From NCBI GenBank assembly GCA_942492225.1, contig CALODS010000032.1:1-48498 (forward strand): a stretch of DNA of 48,498 bases, written 5' to 3'. Positions 7,348 through 15,303 of the stretch are shown here, in pieces; the first letter of the stretch is position 1, and every line of letters starts with the position of its first letter. The notes under the pieces are model-generated. The model did not search any database. It saw nothing but the letters and a program-made list of their open reading frames with translations, and was not told where the DNA came from. This DNA is from JAFGTX01 sp942492225. Lineage in GTDB: Bacteria; Bacillota; Clostridia; Peptostreptococcales; Acidaminobacteraceae. A program made the translations under genes and the position numbers.

Positions 7348-8394
7348 TTATTGTACTTTCTCATCCAAGTATTGATAAATATTCATTGGTATTCTATCAA
7401 TTATTTCCTTATCTAAGTAATACACCATATAATTACCCTTACGAATTTTTTTTACTATTTTTGCATTCATAAGCGTTTTAAGTTGTTTGGATATCCCCGC
7501 CTCTGATATATCTATTATGAGTGATAACTCCTGAGTACATCTCGGCTGATCATAGAGTAATTTTACGATTTTTAGCCGTGTCTTGTCAGCAAGCGCCTTC
7601 AGTAAGAGGAGTAAATCATCATGGACTGCATCTTCTAGCTTCTCCAATTTGGCTCTGATACACAGAGACAATATACCGTCATCCTCACCCATCAATAAAT
7701 GAGGGTCTATAAAAGAGCTAATCCCGATATCAAGTCCTTTAATTTCATCGAGCATGAAATCAAAGCGTTTATATTTATGCAGCGATAAGCGATCTTCTAA
7801 AACTTCTATACGTGGATGTAGAATTGAAATATAATCTAATATACCCATTTTTTCTGAAAGACCTTTATGTGCTTGAATACTTCTGATGAGATACGGCTCT
7901 AATGACAATAAATCCGTTTGAAAATATAAATAGTAGTATTCCTTTAATGCCGCAATGAACGTTCTTTGATGACGCTCGATTGATCTCAAAAATGCTATGA
8001 GTTGATCACTGAGGTCTTCTTCTAGTGTGCCTTTTGTTCTATAAGTGTCAATTGACGCAGGTGACATCTTTTTATTCATCATCAAATAAGCAAAAGTTTC
8101 TGTTTTTAAATCACCTAAAGCGTCAATTGATTGAATAATATCAACTTCATGAAACACATCATCCAAATAGCGAAATTCCATTGCGCCCAAATAAGCATCG
8201 CTAATTTCATCGAATGTTTTGAGCACGCCATAAAGATCCTTATTCATTCTCTTTTTCATGTCAATTGCCCACTGTTCTCGATTCTTATGATGTGAAGGAT
8301 TAAATAGAACGTGCAAACTACACAAGAGTTCAAAGAAGGGTGAGTAAATAAATTCAATTGTCCAATTATTATAGGTGCTTCCTTTAATTTTCAT
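7348..8394 (-). CDS. ArsR-type winged-helix regulator with long N-terminal domain
   Basis: A 348-residue protein. The C-terminal 80 residues are a clear ArsR/HTH_5 winged helix: LLLLLKALADKTRLKIVKLL, the recognition segment ISEAGISKQLKTL, and the wing KGNYMVYYLD. The N-terminal 260 residues are mostly helical and unassigned, and resemble the sensor part seen in other large ArsR-like regulators linked to ABC exporters. AAGGA lies five bases before ATG. It is the last gene of the ABC-2 operon, eight bases after the second permease. It probably controls that operon through the dyad at 11033-11052, an inference from position. Confidence 0.85.
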   Translation of the reverse strand: MKIKGSTYNNWTIEFIYSPFFELLCSLHVLFNPSHHKNREQWAIDMKKRMNKDLYGVLKTFDEISDAYLGAMEFRYLDDVFHEVDIIQSIDALGDLKTETFAYLMMNKKMSPASIDTYRTKGTLEEDLSDQLIAFLRSIERHQRTFIAALKEYYYLYFQTDLLSLEPYLIRSIQAHKGLSEKMGILDYISILHPRIEVLEDRLSLHKYKRFDFMLDEIKGLDIGISSFIDPHLLMGEDDGILSLCIRAKLEKLEDAVHDDLLLLLKALADKTRLKIVKLLYDQPRCTQELSLIIDISEAGISKQLKTLMNAKIVKKIRKGNYMVYYLDKEIIDRIPMNIYQYLDEKVQ

Positions 8395-8402
8395 CCTTAT
8401 CC

Positions 8403-9218
8403 TTAAAATAAAGCCATGTCACCGGTTTTACGGTTATGAACTTCGCCCAGTCTCAATGCAATAATCGTTAACACTAATAGTGTAATACATATTCCAATAC
8501 ATGTATAGATGAGTCCTGAAACGCTATCAAAACTTGGCGTTTCGAAAACGACTTGTCTCAGTAACTTTATGCCGTATGTTAAAGGAAACAGGCTACCAAT
8601 TGATTTTGCCCAAAGAGGAAACACACTTACTGGAATTTTTACCCCACTGAATAACTCCATTGGCTCCTCTAGTACAGTAAAAAGCATCCCTGAATCTCTT
8701 GTAAATAAAAATAAGGCATTTAAAAATGTCCCCCATAAAATTGACATTGTAATCATAATAGCAAACGAAAGACACAATAAGCCCCAATTATTAATAACAA
8801 CATCATTAAAGACAATAAAAATGCCTGTCATGAAGACACCAAACATCCAAACATTTATAATCAAGGAAGCCATTGCATTGCCAATCATAATGGCCAATCT
8901 ATTAGCTGGCGATAAATAAATAAGTTCTAGGGTTCCATATGTACGCTCACTCGAGAACTCCCAAGCTGATTGCACAAAGGACCTGAAGAAAACCATTGCA
9001 AAGTAACCAATCATTATAAAGGTCAATAAATTATCATCCGTTAAATAATGTAGTCCTGATTGTAATACAGAAAAATTAAAGGGTTTGAACTGATAAACTG
9101 CTGTTGCAAAAGCTAATGCGGGCCATAGCAACATGGAAAAAACGACCCAAATACTATGTAATCTGTTTCTAAATTGTTTATAAGCTTCCGCCTTTATCAC
9201 TTTAATAAATTTAATCAT
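8403..9218 (-). CDS. ABC-2 type transporter permease
   Basis: A 271-residue membrane protein with about six helices of the ABC-2 (drug/lipid exporter) permease type. FSSERTYGTLELIYLSPANR is the characteristic cytosolic coupling segment (usually E..GTLE.L..sP), and SVFPLWAKSIGSLFPLTYGI matches the conserved sFP.....i....PLt end block. It shares one base with the stop of the ATPase gene, so it is translationally coupled. It is probably the partner of the 10206-11018 permease in a heterodimeric channel driven by the ATPase. Substrate unknown. Confidence 0.88.
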   Translation of the reverse strand: MIKFIKVIKAEAYKQFRNRLHSIWVVFSMLLWPALAFATAVYQFKPFNFSVLQSGLHYLTDDNLLTFIMIGYFAMVFFRSFVQSAWEFSSERTYGTLELIYLSPANRLAIMIGNAMASLIINVWMFGVFMTGIFIVFNDVVINNWGLLCLSFAIMITMSILWGTFLNALFLFTRDSGMLFTVLEEPMELFSGVKIPVSVFPLWAKSIGSLFPLTYGIKLLRQVVFETPSFDSVSGLIYTCIGICITLLVLTIIALRLGEVHNRKTGDMALF

Positions 9219-10192
9219 TAGCAGACTCTCCTTGACAGTTCAATAATAGCATCCTCCAATTTAGGTGATTCTAAATATAATTTGGACAGAGGGAATCCTT
9301 CTTTTTGGATAAAACTGACTAGTGTTTCCGTAATATCTTCTCGAGATTCAAATCTGACAACAGTCCCGTTTATATCATCCTTTAACCAAAATATATTGTT
9401 TTTTACCAACCCATTAATCTTCTCAGTCATCTGTTCATTCATGTGGCTTAATTCTAAGACAGTTACTTTTGTTTCAAAAATGTGTTCAGACAATTCTTCA
9501 GCAGTACCTTGTAAAATAACTTTGCCCTTATCGAGCACATAAATATAGTCGCAAAGTTCTTCTACTTCATTGATATAGTGGGAGGTTAATAAAATCCCTT
9601 TGTTTTCCTCAACTGCTAAACGCTTTACATATGCACGTATTTCCTTTGCAATGGGCGCATCAAGACCTAGTGTTGGCTCATCCATAAATAAGTAGCTTGG
9701 ATTATTAATCAAGCCTCTCGCAATTTGCAATCGTTGCTTCATGCCTTTGGAATATCTTTCAACAGGTGTATCTGCCGCCTCTTCTAAACCAACAAGGGAC
9801 AGCAAGTCCTCAATGCGCTGATTAAGGATTTTGTCCTCAATGCCATACAGTTGACCAAAATACCATAAATTTTCTCTGCCGGTGAGTCGCCAGTAAATCA
9901 TCCGCTCGCCACCTGAAATCATATTCACTTGTTGCTTAATCAACATTGGGTCTTTACTTGTTAGAACACCATCTATTCTAACTTCTCCACCCGTTGGTTC
10001 TAAGAGAGTAGACAACATTTTTATCGTTGTTGTTTTCCCAGCGCCATTCAGACCAAGAAGTCCTATAATTTGACCTGGTTCAATCGTCATATTAATACCT
10101 TTGACAGCCTCGACCAATTTCTTTTCTTTTTTAAAGAGACCTTTTTTTATCTTTGTCTCATATGTTTTTACAATATTCCTTGCTTCAATCAT
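9218..10192 (-). CDS. ABC transporter ATP-binding protein (ABC-2 exporter)
   Basis: A 324-residue ATPase with Walker A GLNGAGKTT, signature YSKGMKQRL, Walker B YLFMDEPTLGLD and the switch histidine in LLTSHY. A C-terminal extension of about 90 residues is typical of DrrA/NatA-like exporter ATPases. The start is set at 10192 because AAGGAGG lies eight bases upstream; the frame stays open further but has no ribosome site. The order permease, ATPase, permease, regulator with spacings near zero makes one operon. Confidence 0.92.
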   Translation of the reverse strand: MIEARNIVKTYETKIKKGLFKKEKKLVEAVKGINMTIEPGQIIGLLGLNGAGKTTTIKMLSTLLEPTGGEVRIDGVLTSKDPMLIKQQVNMISGGERMIYWRLTGRENLWYFGQLYGIEDKILNQRIEDLLSLVGLEEAADTPVERYSKGMKQRLQIARGLINNPSYLFMDEPTLGLDAPIAKEIRAYVKRLAVEENKGILLTSHYINEVEELCDYIYVLDKGKVILQGTAEELSEHIFETKVTVLELSHMNEQMTEKINGLVKNNIFWLKDDINGTVVRFESREDITETLVSFIQKEGFPLSKLYLESPKLEDAIIELSRRVC

Positions 10193-10205
10193 AAAAAATA
10201 CCTCC

Positions 10206-11018
10206 TTATCCAAATATTTTCTCCAAGACAACATACTCAACTTTTCTAAAGCTTTTATAACCGATTATTAAATAACCAGTCCCTAGACCAAATAAGGACA
10301 GGTAAGTTTCAACTAGTAAATCCATACTTACACCACTTATAACTGATGCTCTTAATGCCACTAAACTATGACTCACAGGTAATAATTGTCCTATAACTCT
10401 TAAGCCATCAGGTAAATACTCAACTGGGGACACGATACCACTTACCATAAAAATGACCAGAAACAATGTATTTTGAGAGATATATGTATCTCTTGTATAG
10501 AGCATAAGGGCACCCAAACACATTGATAAGCCAAAATAGCTATAGAGGCTTAAGACTAAACTCATCATAAATGCACCACCATTAATATGCATCAAGTCTA
10601 ATCCAAATAAAAAGCAGAATAGCATTGATAAACAAAGCTCTCCAATGCTTGTCACTGTCTGCTGCAACATATTGCCAACAAAATAACCCATCCTACTGAA
10701 TGGCGCAATCAATAGACTTTCTAAAGTTCCTTCTCTTAGTTCCGTAATGAGACTCCTACTGACATTCAGTAGTGTTCTTACCACAAGTGCATAACTTAAA
10801 CTCCCAATAATTACATAGGTCATATAGTCGTCTGTTGTAGCATAACTATAAAAGGATGCCTTAAGTTGTCCTTTGAACATAAGGTGGTATAAAAAATAGG
10901 CGCCTAATACCGTGTAAAATACAGTTAATACATTACCAATAAAAAAATGCATTGGATAAGCACGGATCTGTGAAATAAAATTTCTTCTAAATGTTGCTTT
11001 TAAACTTTTTAAAAACAT
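10206..11018 (-). CDS. ABC-2 type transporter permease
   Basis: A 270-residue membrane protein, about six helices, and first gene of the exporter operon. LITELREGTLESLLIAPFSR is the ABC-2 coupling motif, and SGIVSPVEYLPDGLRVIGQLLPVSHSL-like sequence forms the typical final block. AAGGAGG lies six bases before the ATG. It differs in sequence from the second permease at 8403, so the transporter is likely a heterodimer. Confidence 0.88.
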   Translation of the reverse strand: MFLKSLKATFRRNFISQIRAYPMHFFIGNVLTVFYTVLGAYFLYHLMFKGQLKASFYSYATTDDYMTYVIIGSLSYALVVRTLLNVSRSLITELREGTLESLLIAPFSRMGYFVGNMLQQTVTSIGELCLSMLFCFLFGLDLMHINGGAFMMSLVLSLYSYFGLSMCLGALMLYTRDTYISQNTLFLVIFMVSGIVSPVEYLPDGLRVIGQLLPVSHSLVALRASVISGVSMDLLVETYLSLFGLGTGYLIIGYKSFRKVEYVVLEKIFG

Positions 11019-11032
11019 GTAACCTCCTTTTC

Positions 11033-11052
11033 AATTAACCATTTGGTTAATT
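11033..11052. promoter_or_regulatory. Inverted-repeat operator of the ABC exporter operon
   Basis: AATTAACCATTTGGTTAATT is a perfect 8-4-8 inverted repeat between the promoter and the first ribosome site. A repressor bound here would block elongation. The operon's own ArsR-type regulator is the natural candidate. Confidence 0.65.
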
Positions 11053-11080
11053 CGTTTAGAATCTGCCTTAAGGTAGGAGA

Positions 11081-11109
11081 ATTATAATGAGTCCAAGTGG
11101 GATTGTCAA
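11081..11109 (-). promoter_or_regulatory. Consensus sigma-A promoter of the ABC exporter operon
   Basis: On the minus strand TTGACA (11109-11104), exactly 17 bases, then TATAAT (11086-11081): a perfect consensus. Such a strong promoter with a dyad just downstream implies tight repression in the uninduced state. Confidence 0.85.
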
Positions 11110-11125
11110 GAAATTCGCATAAAAA

Positions 11126-11152
11126 AGCCCTTACTTTTTAAAAGTAAGGGCT
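11126..11152 (-). terminator. Terminator of the 11165-11434 gene
   Basis: AGCCCTTACTTT pairs with AAAGTAAGGGCT. T6 follows on the minus strand. It separates the small upstream gene from the exporter promoter. Confidence 0.88.
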
Positions 11153-11164
11153 CCTATTTGTCAT

Positions 11165-11434
11165 TTATGCATCTACAAGCAGTGTTTCAATCATCTTAAC
11201 TTTCGAATCAATATCTGCTGTTGTTGATGATTTATCTTTTCCTGTAAGGTATTTCTCAATTGCCATTAACTCGCCTTCTATAAATCCTGCACTGGAAAGC
11301 TCCGGAGCGTTAGCTAAAATTTCTGTTGCCTGCTTGATCCAAACAAGGCACATAGAAACCTGACTGTGCTCTCTATAGTTGTTCTTAATAAATTCTATAC
11401 AAAAACTGAGGGTGTTCCTCGACGTCTGATCCAT
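11165..11434 (-). CDS. Small hypothetical protein
   Basis: An 89-residue, mostly helical, soluble protein with no signal peptide. The start at 11434 is chosen because GGGAGGA lies about seven bases upstream; the longer in-frame reading (to 11497) has no ribosome site. It contains two cysteines and no recognised domain. It is monocistronic, with a clear terminator after it. Confidence 0.6.
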   Translation of the reverse strand: MDQTSRNTLSFCIEFIKNNYREHSQVSMCLVWIKQATEILANAPELSSAGFIEGELMAIEKYLTGKDKSSTTADIDSKVKMIETLLVDA

Positions 11435-11513
11435 TTTTCTTCCTCCCAACGTTTTTCTACTTAAGTATAACATACCCAATTTTATAAAAAAATACAACCA
11501 ACTAACAAAATAA

Positions 11514-11537
11514 AAGCAGTGCTTTTTAACACTGCTT
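11514..11537 (-). terminator. Terminator of the RdhA-like gene
   Basis: AAGCAGTG / CACTGCTT stem around an eight-base loop, followed by TTATTTT on the minus strand, shortly after the stop codon. Confidence 0.75.
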
Positions 11538-11570
11538 CTGTAGGTAAAAGATAGTTGGTAAATTAATCTG

Positions 11571-12632
11571 TTATTTTAATAGATCTAGTGGTTGTTTTAT
11601 ATAAACACGAATGCCATTGCGATCCTCATGTTCTTTGAGAATCTGGATCATTTTTTCATCATTGCCTTTCATTCCATAGACATCTTCAAGAGGTATTCCT
11701 TGACTGAAAGGACACACTGAAAGACAAACGCCACAATCAGTACCTAAGCGTCGCCACATTTTGTAACACTCTTCATGATTAATGCGCCATCTCAACTTAT
11801 CGTTTTCTGTTTCAGGTGGCAAATTAGAAATTGCTTGACCAGGGCAAGATTTTGAACATTTATTACAAAGCATACAAAAACGTTTCATACCTAAGTCAAT
11901 TGCCTCATCCGCAATTAATGGCATGTCCGTCGTGATCACTGCAAATCTTAATCGTTGTCCATATTCAGGTGAAATCAACAGACCATTTCTGCCCGTCTCT
12001 CCCAGTCCAGCTGCTTCAGCCACTTGAGTCGCTATTACTTCATAATTGCCGTCTATATTTGCCCGAGCATCATAGCCTAATGATTTAATGTAATAAGTCA
12101 TCCATAATCCAATCATAGCAGCATCAACATAACCCTTTGTAACTGCAAATAGTTCTTCAAGTTGCGGTGCCCTATTAATCATATCCTTATCCATCTCAAC
12201 ACCAACAACCAATCCAAAAGGATGTGTTGTGATAACTTTTTTACCGTATGTTTCTGGCGGACGACCTTGAACAGAATAATAATGATCTGATTCCATCTTA
12301 GCTACACCAACGACTTTAGCACCAATAAATTGACTAAATGCCTTTAATTTTTTTGTAAAAACTTCGGGTGTCGCTTCTATTTGAGGTGTTTTTAAAGGGC
12401 CATTTACAAGCTTTTTTAAATCATCTAACAACATAAAGCCCACATCCGCAAAGGGACTATTAATCATATCAAAAGTAGCAGTTCCTGCACCGTTGATATT
12501 GGGTTGCTTTCTTAAGTGATCATCGCCTTCTTTGTGTTCAGGATAATCATTATAGTAATCGTTATAAGTATCTGTACCCTCTTCATAGCTCATACGTGCA
12601 AACATGATCGTACGTCCATCAATCTTTGCCAT
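11571..12632 (-). CDS. Reductive dehalogenase-like corrinoid/iron-sulfur protein (cytosolic)
   Basis: A 353-residue protein with the RdhA architecture. A corrinoid-binding nitroreductase-like part carries GAKVVGVAKM, then AGLGETGRNGLLISPEYGQR and TTDMPL, all RdhA landmarks. Two [4Fe-4S] motifs follow at the end: Cys253-x2-Cys256-x2-Cys259-x3-Cys263-Pro and Cys289-x10-Cys300-x2-Cys303-x3-Cys307-Pro. Unlike respiratory RdhA it has no twin-arginine signal and no adjacent rdhB membrane anchor, so it should be cytosolic. The start at 12632 follows AAGGAG by eight bases; a GTG at 12641 overlaps that site. The substrate is unknown; epoxyqueuosine-reductase-type relatives share the fold, but the GLGETGRNG block and cysteine layout favour RdhA-like. 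Confidence 0.82.
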   Translation of the reverse strand: MAKIDGRTIMFARMSYEEGTDTYNDYYNDYPEHKEGDDHLRKQPNINGAGTATFDMINSPFADVGFMLLDDLKKLVNGPLKTPQIEATPEVFTKKLKAFSQFIGAKVVGVAKMESDHYYSVQGRPPETYGKKVITTHPFGLVVGVEMDKDMINRAPQLEELFAVTKGYVDAAMIGLWMTYYIKSLGYDARANIDGNYEVIATQVAEAAGLGETGRNGLLISPEYGQRLRFAVITTDMPLIADEAIDLGMKRFCMLCNKCSKSCPGQAISNLPPETENDKLRWRINHEECYKMWRRLGTDCGVCLSVCPFSQGIPLEDVYGMKGNDEKMIQILKEHEDRNGIRVYIKQPLDLLK

Positions 12633-12671
12633 CCAATACACTCCTTAAGATTTTCTTTAATTATATCATAT

Positions 12672-13526
12672 TTAAAGGCAATCAATTTGAGTAAGAAATG
12701 ATTCAAAGTTAATAGTTGTATAAAATTCTTTTTCACGTCTAGGTGGTAACTCAAAAGCATTAATACTTTCAACAATTTTCTTATTGTAGGGAATTTCTAA
12801 ACCAATATCTAATTGGACAGTCTCGCAATACCCCCTAATTTCTTTCGCAATCTCTTCTGATAAATCTACTTTATTAATAACAATAGTAATCTTTGAATGA
12901 AATTTCTGTATTAATTCATGAACCCTCTTCAAGTCATGTAATCCAGACAGTGTTGGTTCTGTTACAATAACCACATGACTGGCACCTGTTACTGAAGAAA
13001 TAACATTACAAGCTATTCCAGGTGAGCCATCAACGAGAATCGTTGAGACTAATTTTGATTCAGCAATTTCTTTTGCTTTTTTTCGAACAGCGGCAACCAG
13101 TTTCCCAGATGTTTCTTCTCCAGGAATAAGTCGACCATAAACAAAATCACCATCCGTGATTTCTTTATGGATTATTCGGCCTACTTCAGCATCTTTCATT
13201 ACAATAGAGTTAGTTGGACAAACGTATTCACAAACACCACACCCTTCACACCCTTCTAAAGAATCATCATTCACAGGATCACAAGCAAAATGACATTTCT
13301 CAGTACAAAGATTACATTTAATACATGTCTCACGAGACAGTTGTGGCCTCTTTAATCCATAAAACGGTATATCCAGAAGTGTATTTCCTTTTAATAGAAC
13401 CGGTAAATCAGGTGCATCAACATCACAATCTGCTACAACGATATTTTCTACATAAGCTAATATAGCTGCTACAAGTGTAGTCTTTCCAGTTCCACCTTTA
13501 CCTGATATTACAACAATTTCATTCAT
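12672..13526 (-). CDS. MinD/Mrp-superfamily ATPase with inserted ferredoxin domain (second copy)
   Basis: A 284-residue ATPase of COG1149. The deviant Walker A GKGGTGKTT occupies residues 9-17. A two-cluster ferredoxin is inserted after the first strand-helix unit (Cys68, 71, 74, 78 and Cys93, 96, 99, 103), then the ATPase resumes with DGSPGIACNVIS and TEPTLSGLHDL. Such proteins accompany NifX/NifB-like genes and are thought to load or move metal clusters. The start at 13526 is fixed by GGAGG five bases upstream and overlaps the preceding gene by eight bases (translational coupling). It is the last gene of the operon. Confidence 0.9.
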   Translation of the reverse strand: MNEIVVISGKGGTGKTTLVAAILAYVENIVVADCDVDAPDLPVLLKGNTLLDIPFYGLKRPQLSRETCIKCNLCTEKCHFACDPVNDDSLEGCEGCGVCEYVCPTNSIVMKDAEVGRIIHKEITDGDFVYGRLIPGEETSGKLVAAVRKKAKEIAESKLVSTILVDGSPGIACNVISSVTGASHVVIVTEPTLSGLHDLKRVHELIQKFHSKITIVINKVDLSEEIAKEIRGYCETVQLDIGLEIPYNKKIVESINAFELPPRREKEFYTTINFESFLTQIDCL

Positions 13527-14379
13527 TAGTGCCTCCGTCTTCAAGATGATCACATTCAAATGGTAGGCGTTTGATGATCCCTTCGATCATCAGTTTATAA
13601 TCAGAATGTTTTTCCGCTAATAGTTCACCTTTACTATAGGATAAAGCATATTTCTTTTCGAATGGAATTTCACCTAAGAGCTGAATGTTGTTGATGTTTA
13701 AGTAAAGAGTCATCGCTTCATCTACACTATCTAATTTATTAATAATCACACCATAAGGAATTTTCTTTTTATCTAGCAATTCAATGACCATCATTAAATC
13801 ACTTAATCCAAATGATGTTGCTTCCGTCACGACGATGGCATAATCAATCGTTTTTATTGCTTCAGCCGTTGCACATGATGTTCCTGGTGGGGAATCAATT
13901 AAAATAATCTCTTGGTGTTTTATCTCATTTAAAGCAGATATAATCGCCACACCAGATAATTCTCCAACAGTCAAAACACCAGAATATAAATGGGTCTTGT
14001 TTAGAATATTCCCATGGATTATTTCTCCAATAGCACGTTTGTTATAAGTGACACTTCCAGTAGGACAAACAATTTCACAGCCACCACAGTCATGACATAA
14101 TTCTTTATATACAATAACTTCCTTTTTCGTCGGAAGAAGCGCATTGTATCGACAAAAATCACCACATTTTCCACATAATTTACACGTTTCGCTATTAATT
14201 GTTGGATATGATTTTTCTACTACTATTTTCTGTTGTTCATCAATCCCATAAAAAACACTCAAATTAGGTTCTTCTACATCTGCATCAATGAGAATCGCAG
14301 GATTTAGTACATAGGCTAAGTTCGTTGCAATTGTTGTTTTACCAGTACCGCCTTTTCCACTTAAAATTCCTATCTTCAT
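13519..14379 (-). CDS. MinD/Mrp-superfamily ATPase with inserted ferredoxin domain (first copy)
   Basis: A 286-residue paralogue of the next gene in the operon, with the same plan. Deviant Walker A SGKGGTGKTT (Lys9 and Lys14), an inserted ferredoxin with Cys66, 69, 72, 76 and Cys95, 98, 101, 105, then DSPPGTSCA (Walker-like switch) and VTEATSFGLSDL. The two copies probably act together as a heterodimer, as family pairs usually occur in tandem. It starts three bases after the stop of the upstream NifX-like gene. The probable role is ATP-dependent metallocluster handling; the target is unknown. Confidence 0.9.
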   Translation of the reverse strand: MKIGILSGKGGTGKTTIATNLAYVLNPAILIDADVEEPNLSVFYGIDEQQKIVVEKSYPTINSETCKLCGKCGDFCRYNALLPTKKEVIVYKELCHDCGGCEIVCPTGSVTYNKRAIGEIIHGNILNKTHLYSGVLTVGELSGVAIISALNEIKHQEIILIDSPPGTSCATAEAIKTIDYAIVVTEATSFGLSDLMMVIELLDKKKIPYGVIINKLDSVDEAMTLYLNINNIQLLGEIPFEKKYALSYSKGELLAEKHSDYKLMIEGIIKRLPFECDHLEDGGTNE

Positions 14380-14382
14380 TGA

Positions 14383-14757
14383 CTACACCTTATACAACCC
14401 ATGATAGCCTTCATGACTTTCAGTTAGAATCATTTCCAATTTATCCTCTTTGAATAATTGAATTATATTTGTGACAGAGCTAATATCCTTATATCTATAA
14501 GCTTTTATGTCAAACGCTTTAATCGCATCTAAAGCTTTTGGACCAATTTCCGGTACCAATACAACCTCTACATTTAATTCACTTAACTGTCTCACTGTTT
14601 GTCCACCAGCACCACTAACAGCTTCAAAATATTTATTTTCTATACTGCTGTACGTGTTGGCTTCTGAGTCAAATATTACAAAATATTTTGTCCTACCAAA
14701 ACGAGATTCTGCTGAACTTTCAATATGTTCTTCTTTTGATGGTACTGCTATTATCAT
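14383..14757 (-). CDS. NifB/NifX-family Mo-Fe cluster-binding protein
   Basis: A 124-residue small protein of the dinitrogenase iron-molybdenum cofactor family. The N-terminal AVPSKEEHIESSAESRFGRTKYF-like region has the family pattern in which a bound cluster sits near the RFGR..YF segment, and GGQTVRQL matches the second conserved stretch. It lacks the metal-rich tail of its neighbour. It is cotranscribed with the second NifX-like protein upstream (nine bases apart) and both MinD ATPases downstream. No nif structural genes are present, so a general cluster-binding role is more likely than nitrogen fixation. Confidence 0.85.
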   Translation of the reverse strand: MIIAVPSKEEHIESSAESRFGRTKYFVIFDSEANTYSSIENKYFEAVSGAGGQTVRQLSELNVEVVLVPEIGPKALDAIKAFDIKAYRYKDISSVTNIIQLFKEDKLEMILTESHEGYHGLYKV

Positions 14758-14766
14758 ATGTCCTCC

Positions 14767-15132
14767 CTATTCATTACAACTATGATCATCATTATGTGCA
14801 CAAGGTTCGCCATTGCTAACGAGTTGCCCTGATAAATATACCTCTAACATTTCTTTTATCGTGCCATTTGCACCTAAAATAACCTCGATATTTTGTTCCT
14901 TAAATAAGTCTATTGCTCTTTGACCCATTCCTCCTGTAATGATTGTTTGAATATCTTTTGCACCTAAAAAGGCAGGTAGTAATCCCGGTTGATGTGGTGG
15001 TGCATCCACAAATTCTACTTCCACAACCTTATTATCTTTCACCGAGTGAATAGCAAATTGTTTGCAATGTCCAAAGTGAGCCTCAACTGTAACCATATCT
15101 GATGTAGGTAATGCAATTCTTAAATTTTTCAT
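14767..15132 (-). CDS. NifB/NifX-family Mo-Fe cluster-binding protein with Cys/His tail
   Basis: A 121-residue protein of the same family and first gene of the operon. Landmarks are RIALPTSDMVTVEAHFGHCKQF, cut here to its key residues AHFGHC, then ITGGMGQRAIDLF (the GGMG..A motif is diagnostic). It ends with CAHNDDHSC, a likely metal-binding tail. The start at 15132 is set by AAAGGAGG eight bases upstream; longer in-frame readings run into the promoter. A 16-bp palindrome sits just upstream of the ribosome site. Confidence 0.88.
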   Translation of the reverse strand: MKNLRIALPTSDMVTVEAHFGHCKQFAIHSVKDNKVVEVEFVDAPPHQPGLLPAFLGAKDIQTIITGGMGQRAIDLFKEQNIEVILGANGTIKEMLEVYLSGQLVSNGEPCAHNDDHSCNE

Positions 15133-15147
15133 TATTATTCCTCCTTT

Positions 15148-15163
15148 AATGGCATATGCCATT
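15148..15163. promoter_or_regulatory. Palindromic operator of the NifX-MinD operon
   Basis: AATGGCATATGCCATT is a perfect 16-bp palindrome lying directly downstream of the -10, at the expected transcription start. This is a classical repressor position. The regulator is not encoded within the operon. Confidence 0.65.
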
Positions 15164-15166
15164 TTA

Positions 15167-15195
15167 AATTTACTCCTTTTTCTTATTAATGTCAA
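15167..15195 (-). promoter_or_regulatory. Promoter of the NifX-MinD operon
   Basis: On the minus strand TTGACA (15195-15190), a 17-base spacer and TAAATT (15172-15167). Confidence 0.6.
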
Positions 15196-15277
15196 CTTTA
15201 ATGTTTTTATTTTAGGTTAGGTATTTATATTATCAAGTACACTAAATTATGCATCAACCATTTTTACACAAAAAAAT

Positions 15278-15298
15278 AGAGCCATCATCGATAGCTCT
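15278..15298 (-). terminator. Terminator of the deoxynucleoside kinase gene
   Basis: AGAGCTATC pairs with GATGGCTCT (one G-T pair, three-base loop) on the minus strand and is followed by ATTTTTTT. Confidence 0.8.
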
Positions 15299-15303
15299 TA
15301 TTT

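Noticed and set aside
14383..15132. Nitrogen fixation locus
   Set aside because: NifX-family proteins are present but no nifH, nifD, nifK, nifE, nifN or nifB is in the window; such small proteins are common in non-fixing anaerobes.
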